In this document: positions 46,468 through 57,783 of the stretch, one piece after another
How the letters are laid out: the number at the start of each line of letters is the position of its first letter
Numbering within the stretch: the first letter of the stretch is position 1
Source of the DNA: Daucus carota subsp. sativus
Lineage: Eukaryota; Streptophyta; Magnoliopsida; Apiales; Apiaceae
Direction: 5' to 3'
Length of the DNA: 64,000 nt
Assembly (NCBI RefSeq): GCF_001625215.2
Contig: NC_030381.2
Coordinates: 51,793,214-51,857,213 of the forward strand
Position numbers and translations under genes: made by a program
The notes under the pieces: model-generated
Databases searched by the model: none
Told to the model about the DNA's origin: nothing
Seen by the model: only the letters and a program-made list of their open reading frames with translations

Positions 46468-47115
46468 CTCTATTATAACATATGTCCCTTGAGCTCTTCT
46501 GAGGCTTGAAAACCCATGCCAACAACAGGATAGATCTATGTTAGAATTATTTGTGATATATGATTGTCCTAATATTTGAAAAAATCAATATAACAACAAT
46601 GTTTAACATGATGCTCCATAATATGGCAGAACATACAAAAGCCTCAATCCTGTGCTGCACATTGTTTTGAAGTACAATTAATACATTAATCTATGCGTTA
46701 GAGAGTTAAATGTATAAAAAATTTGATGGTAACCACCCCTTGGATTCCTCTTGTCATGACCATTCAACTAATTTATACCAATTTTCAAATTCTAGAGTAA
46801 TTCTGGGCCGTGTGGTGCCTAAAATCATGTCCAATCTGTATGTAGGGTTAGTGCAGACCATTTAGGTTGCAGTTACATATTACACTCTATGTTACTCCGA
46901 CTCTGTCACTTCCGATCATCATACCCATGTCAACACCCGTGTCGACCAGACCTGACACGGGACACGCCCAGAGTACGTACTGGATCCGTCATGCGAAATT
47001 CTGACCCGTTGTCTTTGTCGCCGGGAAAATTACTAAATGATATTTCAGCTTGTATATTTTGACTATTGAGATTGTTTAAATAGATTGTTTTTGTTGCTAC
47101 TTGCTAATTTTTAAC

Positions 47116-47149
<34 letters not shown>

Positions 47150-47901
47150 AGTCAGAATTCAGAGCGATCTGTGGCCTCATATTTTATTCTCATGCAGCGA
47201 ATGTTTTTTTCAATACCTCTGTCTGCCTTGCAGTTTAGTGAAGTTTAGCAAGAGATATAGCTCAAGCACTAACTTAATGAAGATTGATGATTCAATTCTT
47301 AGTAGAAGCTTCCCGTAATAGTTTAGGAGGATTAAACTGTAGTGCCCATTAATTACTTACTTATAATAACAAAATCAAACATAGAAGAAATCACAAAAAA
47401 CAGAGGTACAGAGGAAATTAAAGCAGCAAATCCACAGAGATACAAGAAGAAAAGCCAGTGAAATTCAACAAGCAAATCCAATCCGCACATCCAATAAAGA
47501 ACTCCACAAAGATAGAGATAGAGAACTTACATATACTTGAACTCACAACAGTAAGAAAAATCCAATCCAATCAACGAATCCAGCGAGATTTGAGCAGTGG
47601 ATTTGAGATTTGAGCAGCGGGTGAATTCAGTTGTGTACACACACAACCAAGGTACAGAAACAGGTATTAGCGGGGTTTAAAGAAGGCTTGTGACTTGTAA
47701 ATATTTCATATACGGGTTTTTCTCTTCAAAAGCACACGCTATCACTAAATTTGATAAATTTGCTGAAATTTTATCGTTAGAAATTGATACAAAATCTCAT
47801 GAGACTGGTAATTTTGATCGGTAAATAAATAATAAATGTAAATGAGCCTCGGTATTATTAATAATCTCACCAATAAAATTAAGTCATTTTCATCAAAATT
47901 A
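46468..47901. other. Leader intron and promoter of the Obg gene
   Basis: Besides the poly(C) tract, the minus strand near 47640-47530 looks like a leader exon with a GTAAGT donor. No other gene seen. Confidence 0.45.
47117..47148 (+). repeat. Homopolymer C tract (32 C; poly-G on the Obg sense strand)
   Basis: An uninterrupted run in the presumed 5' UTR intron of the Obg gene. Exact length may be unreliable. Confidence 0.8.
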
Positions 47902-48161
47902 CTCCTTCCGTTTCTTTTTTTCTTTTCTTGTTTCTAATGTCGGTACTGTTCATAACATGAGACAAATTACTAATTTACTTCTAATCTATAAAACTAAATA
48001 TAGTCATGAGTGATCTTGTTAGATTCGTATTCACGAGTACTTTAATACGGTGAAGTTTTTATATTTAATGCTACTATGAAATTAAAGATATGAACGATCA
48101 AAAGTGTGTGTTGGCAAACGTGAAAAGTACAAACAGGAAAAATATTTAGAGACGGAGGGAG
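47902..48161. mobile_element. Stowaway MITE, 260 bp
   Basis: TA-CTCCTTCCGTTTC at the left and GAGACGGAGGGAG-TA at the right, TA on both sides. Same family as 33838-34096, colinear along almost the whole length (259 against 260 bp). Confidence 0.9.
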
Positions 48162-48954
48162 TAGTGTTTATTGTATGCCACTGTCACACGCAGGGGTGTT
48201 TCACCGAGGCTTAAAAGCTCGTTCGGTATTTGTAAGTTAAAACCACTTATTCGTACTGTTTGTGTAAAAGTCAGGAAACACTTAAAAGAAGCCGAGAATA
48301 CTAGCTTTTGTTTCACGGCACTTTAATTATTTATAAGTTTTAACTTGTTTCTAACTTTTATTTCATTTTTTTACTTTAAATAATAAGCACTTGTTTTAAG
48401 TACACGCCGACCGACCCTAATAAGTTTTAACGGATGGTCTAGATCCACCAACCTTGCTTTTAAACGGACAGTTGACACGTGGCATCCACCTACTCTTCTG
48501 TAGTTTGTGAATTTAATTTCCTAATTACTCCATATTGTCACACTTCGACTGCAATGACATCAAAATAACACTTTTTTGGCAGAGCAAAAGTTAAAACAAG
48601 CAGTCGAGAAAAAATCTGAATTTTTTTTTCATATCGTGTAAAATATTTTAATTTAGAATGCCCGAGTATATCTTCCTGTAATTTTTTAAAACTGCAAATG
48701 TTCATGACAAATATTTTTAACTTCCCATATTTAAGTAGAATCTTTATTTATCGATAAAAAATCGGTTTTGATAAAATCGAGGTACATAAGTCAAATAATT
48801 CATGTAGATCTCTGTTTACCAACCATGATGTTTGACACATCAGAACTCATTAAACCAAACAGCACTACAGCAGTCATATACGCATATACATACAATATAT
48901 ACTTACACTACTGCTGTGACCTAAAGGAAAGCTAGAGCTGAAGGGGATTCGGAA
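48162..48954. other. Promoter region of glycine cleavage H protein
   Basis: AT-rich; a TATA-like AATATATA lies about 60 bp before the ATG (around 48893-48901). The block near 48210-48425 (GCTCGTTCGGTATTTG to CGACCGACCC) may be another old MITE, not secure. Confidence 0.4.
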
Positions 48955-49336
48955 ATGGCTATGAGGTTATGGGCATCAAAGTCTGCTTCATATCTCAAGA
49001 TTTCTGTGTTTAACAGGGGTTTTGCTACTGGTATGTATCAGCCCTTATTTTGCATTTGTATATATTTTTTGTTTTAGTATGGTTTTGTGTGTTTTGTTAA
49101 TGAAAAAGGCTTGATCTGTGATTCTTGAATGTAAAGATCTGATTTTTATCGAGTGGGTCGGGGTTGTTTGTGTGTGTTGGTAGGTGTGTTGGTGAGTTGT
49201 TTAGTTTGTTTATGTGTATGGTTTGATGTAGGGTGGTGGCATACTCATTTTTTTATGCGTATGGGGGGAGAGGGAGGGAGGGTGGGAGAGGGCGAGGGCG
49301 AGGGCGAGGGCGAGGGGGAGGGGGAGGGGAGAGAGA

Positions 49337-49410
<74 letters not shown>

Positions 49411-52245
49411 AGGGCAATTCTCGTGTTGATTATTTTTTAGAATCATAATGTTTAACTAGTTTGTCTATTATGTCCTGTAATCTCAGGCCTTAAATATTGT
49501 TATACAACTGTTGTAGTGAGAAGTTTTCAGGGATATTAGTTTTACTTTTTTTGAATTATAGTAGTATAATAGAGATCATTGGCCAACACAAGGAGACTTG
49601 TGCAGTTCATTGTTCAACTTTTTATTCTTTTTGAACGAAGTTTTGATTTGTGGCTTCTGTTAGGATTGTATCAGGCTTGTTTACTCCATCAAGTGATAAC
49701 TTTTTGGTGTTTTACCCTTGCTAGTCCGACGGTCTTTCATTGGGATACTTGTTTCTTATAAATGAAACTGAGCAATGAAATGTGTAGACGAATCCTTATT
49801 AATTATGAACATACTAAGATGCACACATAATATAGAAGGGTGAATGCTGGGATTGTGTTAGTCAGTGTTGAGTCTGTTGACAGACTATTTTATTTCATAC
49901 CGTTATAATATTGCAAATTTCACTGTCACGTTTCTCTATGTAATTGCTATCTTCCATGATCATATCTAACTGTGTCCACAGTTCGAAAATAACACATATG
50001 TTACTGTCAGGGGCGGATGGATGGTAGCTAATGGGAGGTCACGTGACCTACCATTTTTTTTTCAAATTTTTTTTATTTATACATATCACTTGGGTACAGG
50101 GCACTTGTATAATAATCTCGGCATCTTTTATTTACACAAACACAATGACACACGCACACCCTTTTCCTCCCTGCTTCAAATACCCAGCTTCTCGTCGATT
50201 GATTTCTTCACTCTAAATCTTCAAGTTGATGATATGATTCATCTCCAAAATTCTCCTCCATTATGCTCATGGTTTCAAATTTTTTAGAAATTGCAATTAG
50301 AAAAAGATTAAATAGAGACCACAAGGTGTTCGATAAAATGTCACAAAGACCGCAAGTCGTAGAGAACAATTGTAATTGTTTGAAACATTTTTTTTGCTTA
50401 TTCTATAAATCAAGCTTTTTCTTAATTTAATCTACATGTGTTAAATTTGTGACACACCATTGTTTATATCCTGCATCCGCCACTGGTTACTGTCAGATCT
50501 GCAAAAGGACTTGCAGAATATCGTTTCTCTCTATATATTGATTTTATTTTTTTTGTCAGGTCTCTATATATTGATTTAATTTCATGGTATAACATCTGGC
50601 TTTTTTTCTGTTTACGTGTGTTACTGTTTGTTGCCTGAAATGATAATCTTTTTGAGAGTGCGTCACTGAAGGGTTGATGAAATTTGATATAGTTGATGAG
50701 ATCATACAAAAGTTCTTATCGTAGGGGTAATTAGTTTCTGACTACTGCATTTACACGTATGAGTAGCCTCGACAAGTCTTCTTAAATATGCACATTTGCA
50801 ATTTTGTATGTGTCTTATAGATATGACAGTAAAATGTTTTAGTGCTAGATGTATGAGGTCTGTTCTGCTTATATTACTTGTGATAGTATTATGTTGTTTT
50901 CCCATATAAATTCAGTCTTATGGATTTGACTAGAAAGCCACAGAAATGCATCATTTACAATTTTCTTCTCTATTTGTTTTTTACAATCGGATTTTCATTA
51001 AAGGTGGAATAATTTCAAGTATATCCCTAGACTATTCTAATCGGATTTGCCGCACATATTTTACCCTTGCAACCTTGCAGTCTTGAAAGATCTGAAGTAT
51101 GCTGACTCACACGAATGGGTAAAGGTTGAGGGTAGTTCTGCTACTGTAGGTATCACTGACCATGCTCAAGATCATTTAGGGGATGTGGTATACGTCGAAC
51201 TACCCGAACTAGGAACTGCTGTTACACAGGGAAGCAGCTTTGGTGCAGTTGAAAGTGTCAAGGCCACTAGTGACATCAATTCTCCCGTTTCTGGAAAGGT
51301 TGTTGAGGTTAACAAAGAGCTCGATGATTCCCCTGGTTTGGTGAGTCATTTGTAGCTAGCACACTGGTGTTCTTTTCAAGAACTTGACCTGCTAAATTAA
51401 ATGTTATAAATCAGTATTATATACGTTCAATTCAAGTTGCATATCTTGAACAGGCATGTTGCTTAGTTAATCTGTACGATTTTTTTTGTTTACTTTTTAA
51501 TGTATTTAGACTCATAGTGCTTCTATGTAGAGACACATAGAATTATAGTATACAACAGGAGCAAATACCCATCCATCTGGCTTCCTTATGTGTCAAGCTG
51601 ATATTTGTAGAGATGTGGCAGCTAGAATATCTTTAGTAGGTAACTATTAGTAACCCTTTATGTCAAAAGCAAATTGCTCTCATAACACTATATAATGGAA
51701 TTTTCGACTTCCGTTTTTGTAAATCATGATGTATATAATTGCAGAATGATTTTTTAATTTCTCATCATACTGTTAACTAGAATATTGCAGTTTTTGATGA
51801 TTGTCGTATGCACCAAGCATGCCTTAGCAGTCAGTAGGGAACTGAAGTAAATTTGTGCTCTGTAACACCAGTCAGCCTCTCAAGCGTAGCTTTATATTCA
51901 GCATTATCTCATATCAGTACTTCCCATACCATCTATACAACTTACGATACATTGTTTAATTTATGCCTTCGTGGCGAAGTCCAGATTACATAGACTCTTA
52001 ATTTGTTCAAATGTAATTTGCCACATCTAGATGCTTTCCATTGAAGTCTATCATTATTCTATAGCATTTACTATCCCTAATTTAATAGATGTTGGACAAC
52101 GGTTTCTCTGATTTAGGTGAACGGAAGTCCATATGAAAAAGGATGGATCATGAAGGTGGAATTGAGCAACAATGATGAATTAAAAACTCTAATGGATTCG
52201 GACAGTTACTCAAAGTTCTGTGATGAAGAAGATGCAAAGCACTAG
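48955..52245 (+). CDS. Glycine cleavage system H protein, mitochondrial
   Basis: Exons 48955-49030, 51081-51340 and 52117-52245 (76, 260, 129 bp) join in phase to 154 residues. The first 25 residues ([16 protein letters not shown], then FNRGF) form a basic, amphipathic mitochondrial presequence. The mature part begins [17 protein letters not shown] and includes [20 protein letters not shown]. The lipoate-bearing lysine lies in [10 protein letters not shown] (about K86). The protein ends with [14 protein letters not shown] and [11 protein letters not shown] protein shuttles the aminomethyl group on its lipoyl arm between the P, T and L proteins during glycine oxidation in photorespiration and one-carbon metabolism. 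Intron 1 is 2 kb and holds a GA microsatellite and a hAT MITE. Confidence 0.95.
49261..49408. repeat. (GAGGGC)n followed by long (GA)n microsatellite
   Basis: GA runs without interruption for about 68 bp at its right end. Located in intron 1 of the H-protein gene. Confidence 0.92.
50008..50485. mobile_element. hAT MITE, 478 bp, in intron 1 of the H-protein gene
   Basis: Ends CAGGGGCGGATG and, reverse complemented, CAGTGGCGGATG. The 8-bp duplication GTTACTGT lies at 50000-50007 and 50486-50493. Same terminal class as 26618-26795. Its open frames show no transposase. Confidence 0.88.
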
Positions 52246-53219
52246 TGATCCATACACACGGTTGACTGGAGTTTTCAGATTTGTGCTCTACATCAAGCTT
52301 TAAATAGAAATTGAAAGAATGGTTTTCTGTATTGATGTTCTCCAGCAAACCAATTAGTTCAGGTGTACTGCTGTTTTTCTGAGCAACAAATTATCTTCAG
52401 ATATTTTTCTCTACTTGAAGGGATATTTTATCCGGTTTTTGAGATAATTCACTAAGATCCAATTTTCACAATATTTATTTAATATATTGATTATGTTCTA
52501 CAATTGCAGCAAAATCTCACCCATCCCCTTCTGAGATCAACTTTAATTGTTAGGCAAATGTTAAAAACATACTATAGAATATGAGTTTTGAATTACCAAT
52601 CTAAAAAAGATTGCAAAAACAGTTGGCAGTGACCTACAATTGTATTTGATTTATTTTATTTTATTTTGAAAATTTGTATTTGATTTATTTAATGCAATGA
52701 CTAAAATATGTTTCTGGCACTTATTTGCTAGAAAACTTTCTTTTTCGAACAACATTTTTAGCTTAAAAAATATTTTTACTTTTCAAGAAAAGAAGGTTCT
52801 TCATTTCTTTCAAAAAATTTTAGAAAAAACTATCACTCGAAATATTATTTTTCTAAATATAACTCAAAATATGTTAATATCAAATAATAATCTAATTTTT
52901 ATATAATCATCTTTTTTTACCGGTGCACTGACCCTAATACGCGATATTTAGCCCCTAATACGCAATATTTAGTTGGTTTTCTACTTAAAATGCATGGAAC
53001 ACTTTCTAAATGTGCACAAAAACAGATATCCAAACAATACGATGATAGAAATTTCGATTATGACATTTAAATTCGTAGTTTCAACCATCCACATATCGAG
53101 ACCCAACTAGATCAAAAGTCCTTATAGAGCAACTTCTAGCACATATCGAGACCCAACTAGATCAAAATCCTTATAGAGCAACTTCTGGGATAATATTTAC
53201 GGGGATTATATATAACTCG
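52246..53219. other. Convergent 3' flanks of H-protein and AIG1-type genes
   Basis: AT-rich with the small tandem duplication at 53090-53188; nothing else recognised. Confidence 0.5.
53090..53188. repeat. 50-bp tandem duplication
   Basis: The unit starting CACATATCGAGACCCAACTA occurs at 53090 and again at 53140, with a one-base length change, next to the stop codon of the AIG1-type gene (its 3' UTR). Confidence 0.85.
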
Positions 53220-55766
53220 TTACAAAATAACACACTTTGCCTTTCCAGCTTGGTCCCGGAGTTCACGCTCTGCTCTCTCTAAGCTCTCCCTTAGTTTAAG
53301 AATTTCATCACTTGATTTCATTTGAGCAGTCTGCGCCATCTTTTGGGCAATCAATCTCGCAGCCTTCTCTTCTGCCAGTTGCTGCTCAAGCCTAGCAGTG
53401 GTCTCTCTGACCTTCAACTCAACCTGTCAAAACAGTCTTGTGATCAATTTTTTTTTTTTAATAACTTATGTGCTAATTACTTAAACTTTCATCCAATATT
53501 TCCAATTGTTTCAAGTAATTATCTTCAACAGATATATATATATTATAAGTACCTACTTAGGTTTGTGAAGACTATTCTACAATAGTACACAAAATGATAC
53601 TTTGCAATTTAATTGCCTGTAACACATAAGATTACCCATACTATTCTACTTTTTTAGTTATTCATAATATTTGTTTATCCACTCTTGTTCTCTTCGATAC
53701 TCAAAAACAACTTATAATATTTCACTATCAATTACTGAAAGCGCTGAGCTGAGCACCAAATAAAATGATACAAGCAAGTAACAATGGTGGAGAAAATTGT
53801 AGTTAGAAATTGAAGATACCATTTCAGTTAATCGCTTAATAAGTTTTTCCTCATTCTCCTGCTTAGAGACTTCTGTCTGATTATGAAGCATCCTAGCTCC
53901 TTTCTGCAAGAGCAGTCAGTATTGTAGTCACCTTTTACATAGCAATAAATTAAAGCACCAGCATGAAAAGTTACCTTCATTTCAACGAATAACTCATCTG
54001 TATAAGGTTTGCCACCACTCTTTGCTACAACAAGGTTCACAAGAGAGATTAGCTCTTGAACTTGTTCATCTTTCTTTGTCCTGTCAGTCGTTCTATTATT
54101 GAAAAGGACCGCCCGATTCTCACATTGATTCAGAAGTTCCTGTAGTGGGTCAAATAAATATATCACTTGCATATTATCAAAGCATAAATTAGCTAAAAAA
54201 ATATCAAACACATTTTCAATCAAATATATACCTTGAAAACCTATTTAATTATATAAAATTGATAAGAGGCAGGAATGAGGTAGAGCATGAGACGAGACAT
54301 GCATGAAAGGGAGCAGAAGTACATCACTTTTTCCAACTAAAATTCACATACAAGTCACTATACTTGTGCATTTAAGTAGTAACACATAAAGGACCTTTGC
54401 TAGTTTCTGATACATCATTAACTCTGCTGCAAGATAAAAAAAAAAAGTTGTCTTGTAATCAGGAAATCCATTTGGTTTTAGTTTAATAGCGTATAACTAA
54501 GATAAGCTCTAAATCCGAGAAGAGTTGCTGCATGCACATAAATTTAAACTTCTAGCCTTCAAATTCACAGTAGTTTAGAACTTTAGAGGACCAAAGTAAG
54601 ACATCACAGCACAATGCACATGGAGATCAAGAAGAGATAATAAAAATTTGAAGACATCACCTTATATGGAGATCAAAGAGATAATAAAATTTTAATTTGG
54701 TAGCTATCTTCCAAGCACTTCCTATGCACCTATATTAAGATCTCAAATCCAACAACATAAAGCAGAACTACAGCAAAAGAAAGGTGACCACAAAACAAGA
54801 AGTAGAAAAAGAAGCAAGTATTCTAATACTTGAGGTCAATGTTTAGATATGTCACAGCTTAAGACCACTCCACTACTAAGAACTAGTCCTAGGATTCAAA
54901 TCAGATAATTAGACTTTTTTATATATCATTTATGGAAAAAAGAATGCAAAATAAGAGAGCGCAAAACAAAATGAGTGCCATGATAGTCAAGATGCAACAT
55001 ATTATGCATGTCTTTATTGTATCATAAACCGGTAATCTGCTAGACATACAGAAACATTGATAGGCAGCAGAAAATACCCTTAAAGGTTCAGGACAGTCAC
55101 GACCTAGGTAATCTTCCAGAGTTTTTTCATTAAATTCTAGTTCATCCCCGCCAGTGAAAACAATTATCATGTAATCAGTTATTTTGTTCCCAAATAATGT
55201 CCTCAGGCTATTGACAGCTGCCGCTTCCTCTTTTGAAAAACGAGTCCGGACTGAAAGAACGACAAGAACTGCATGGATACCATCCTTGGCCATGTTGATA
55301 CATTTAACAATTTCTTTGCCAATGAATTCGGTTTCAGCAGAAAAATCAAACAAACCTGCCATAGATATTGTGTAAGATTTAATAATTTCCAGGTCAATAC
55401 ATAGTTTCTTTTATATCAAATTCAGCACAAAGTAAAGTTTCTATCCTTGAAATTAGAGAATTTTAAACAATAATTCTGTACGCTTTAGTAGGGAGTTAAG
55501 AGTGTCGAACTGGACAATGAAAGGGAAACTGTACCAGGAGTGTCAATAACATTAAGAATCTGGCCGTCATATAATACAGTCCTTTGCATCTCACAAGTAC
55601 GAGTAACGCCAGCAGAGTTTGCATCAGAAACAAATGCCTTCTTTTGCAAAATACTATTACCTGTTGCACTTTTGCCATTACCTGTACATCCAACTAAAAC
55701 CAGAGTCCGAGGTCCACCAGAAGGAGAAGCCAACTCCCAATCATCATCAATTGAACTCCCACCCAT
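53220..55766 (-). CDS. AIG1/IAN-type (GIMAP-like) GTPase
   Basis: Exons 55766-55535, 55355-55078, 54139-53975, 53903-53820 and 53423-53220 (232, 278, 165, 84, 204 bp) join in phase to 320 residues. The AIG1 GTPase domain has a P-loop GCTGNGKSATGNS (26-38), a switch Thr in GVTRTCEM, DTPGLFDFS and the variant G4 motif TGGDELE. A charged coiled coil follows (about 235-312, rich in Glu, Arg and Gln). The last four residues are CVIL, a CaaX-type box whose final Leu favours geranylgeranylation, so membrane attachment is likely. Plant IAN proteins are induced by pathogens, heat and nematodes; biochemical roles are poorly known. A 5' UTR intron is supported: donor at 56495 on the minus strand and an acceptor just before 55782. 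Confidence 0.92.
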
Positions 55767-56716
55767 GATAGAACCAAGTTATCTGAAAGAAGACACTCTA
55801 GCAAAACTTAAACCAGTAGGCTTCAACACATATATACAAATGATATATCGCCCAGAATATAAGGGCGTCGGTAACTTATTTTAGGGATTGTATCAAAGGG
55901 TCTTAATTCTTTTACATATTTAATCTAACAACACAAGTACAACTGAATTCGCTGTCAGCAAACACAAAACACGAAAAAGAGTCGACTTTAACACATTCAG
56001 TCAATAAAACCTTATCCTTTACGACCCTGACCACCGCAGATATCACTTAAAATCATCAACATCAATCAGCTAGTAATACACACTACTTACTAAACACTAC
56101 TCCAATTCCAATCCAATCCCACATCAAAAAACCTACTCAGCACTTCCCCAACAACCAATTCATCCCCACCACTAATCAAATTCTATAAACCAAGTACCAA
56201 TTCCCCTTCTGTGAAAAAACAAAAGCAGATGCTACATGCATACAAACTCAAAGAACACAAGCAAATTTTAACTAATAGCAACAAGAACAAGTTTCTACAT
56301 CAATACCATGATCTAAAAGTATCATAATTCATAATCAAGTTCAAGTATTGACTGAATAATCTTTATAACCTGGTAAGATTAACATAGATTAAACACATGT
56401 ATAGAAACAAGAAACAGATCACAAAGCATGGATCAAAACCCACCAAGATTAAAGAGTAGGCCAAGTAATTTAAAAGTATGGATGTGGGTTTTTACCTTAG
56501 ATGTTGATACAGCTTTGAAACAGGGTCTCAGAGAGAGGATGAGAATAATAAACAGGGTTTAGGATATTGACTTTAATAATACATCTACGTATAATATAGT
56601 CGTGTAGACGTAGGATTTGTACAGTGTTTGTATTAAAGTCTTACACTTCTTTAAAAAATTTAAGTTGTTTTACTGATTGAAACTAGGGCATAGTTTTTTT
56701 TATTGTTTTTTTAGAA
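55767..56716. other. Leader intron and promoter of the AIG1-type gene
   Basis: Leader exons at about 55782-55767 and 56560-56496 flank a 713-bp intron (splice sites CTTTCAG and AAG/GTAAAA on the minus strand). No other feature seen. Confidence 0.5.
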
Positions 56717-56727
56717 TCTATACTATC

Positions 56728-57783
56728 TATACTATACTATAATAAGCCAACATGGGTATAATTTGTAGTCCAAGATTTTAGTTATATTTTTTGGTTTGGT
56801 ACTCTCCTTTTGGTACTACAAGTCTACAAATGTAGAGTCTATTAGTATTACATTGTTAAACAGTTTCAAATACTAAAAACACTCATAACAAAATATTATC
56901 ATATAATATTTCATTAAAAAAATTATAATGATGTTATAAATATACTATACTATAATAAGCCAACATGGGTATAATTTGTAGTCCAAGATTTTAGTTATAT
57001 TTTTTGGTTTGGTACTCTCCTTTTGGTACTACAAGTCTACAAATGTGGAGTCTATTAGTATTACATTGTTAAACAGTTTCAAATACTAAAAACACTCATA
57101 ACTAGAGCTGTAAACGAACCGAACTGTTCGGTAAGCTCGCTCGGTTCGGTTCGTGTTCGAGTTCGGTAAGCTCGTCCGATAAGCTTACCGAACACGAGTT
57201 CGGACAACATTTTCTGTCCGATAAGCTTAACGAACCGAACCGAACTTTTAGGGTGCTCGGTTCGTGTTCGGTTCGTTAAGCTCGTGTTCGTGTTCGGTTC
57301 GTTATGCTCGTGTTCGTTCGACAATATATAAAAAATATTTATAATATTATATGTAAATATAATATATAATATTTATATTTAGGTAATAATATTATTTTAT
57401 AATTGTAGATTTATTTAAAATTGATATTGTATATGTTGTAAATATATAAATAAAATATTTGGGGTAATTTTTTTATTAAATTAATTTGAAAATAACCTGA
57501 TTATTATTTTAAAATATACATTGTTCGCGAACTGTTCGTGTTCGGTTCGTGTTCGGTTCGGTTCGACATGTTCGTGAACAGTTCGTGTTCGGTTCAGTTC
57601 GTTACCGAACTCGAGTTTGGACATAAAAATTTGTTCGATAAAATTATCGAACATTGTTCGGTTCGTTAACATTTTGTCCGAGTTCGGTAAGAGTTCGTCC
57701 GAGTTCGGTTCGTTTACAGCTCTACTCATAACAAAATATTATCATATAATATTTCATTAAAAAAATTATAATGATGTTATAAA
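56728..57783 (+). repeat. 213-bp tandem duplication inside the Helitron, second copy split by a hAT MITE
   Basis: Copy 1 is 56728-56940. Copy 2 is 56941-57102 plus 57733-57783, interrupted by the MITE and its duplicated target. Outside the insertion the copies appear to differ by a single base (TGTAGAG against TGTGGAG), so the duplication is recent. Confidence 0.92.
57103..57724. mobile_element. hAT MITE, 622 bp, with 8-bp target duplication
   Basis: Ends TAGAGCTGTAAACGAACCG and its near-perfect complement on the right. CTCATAAC flanks both sides (57095-57102, 57725-57732). Both subterminal regions are arrays of GTTCGG/CGAACC-type hexamers (AGCTCG, GTTCGTGTTCGG) around an AT-rich core, the same architecture as the MITE at 1374-2105. 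Confidence 0.92.

Noticed and set aside
49153-49446. Frames of about 80-95 codons in the H-protein intron
   Set aside because: Low-complexity microsatellite translation.
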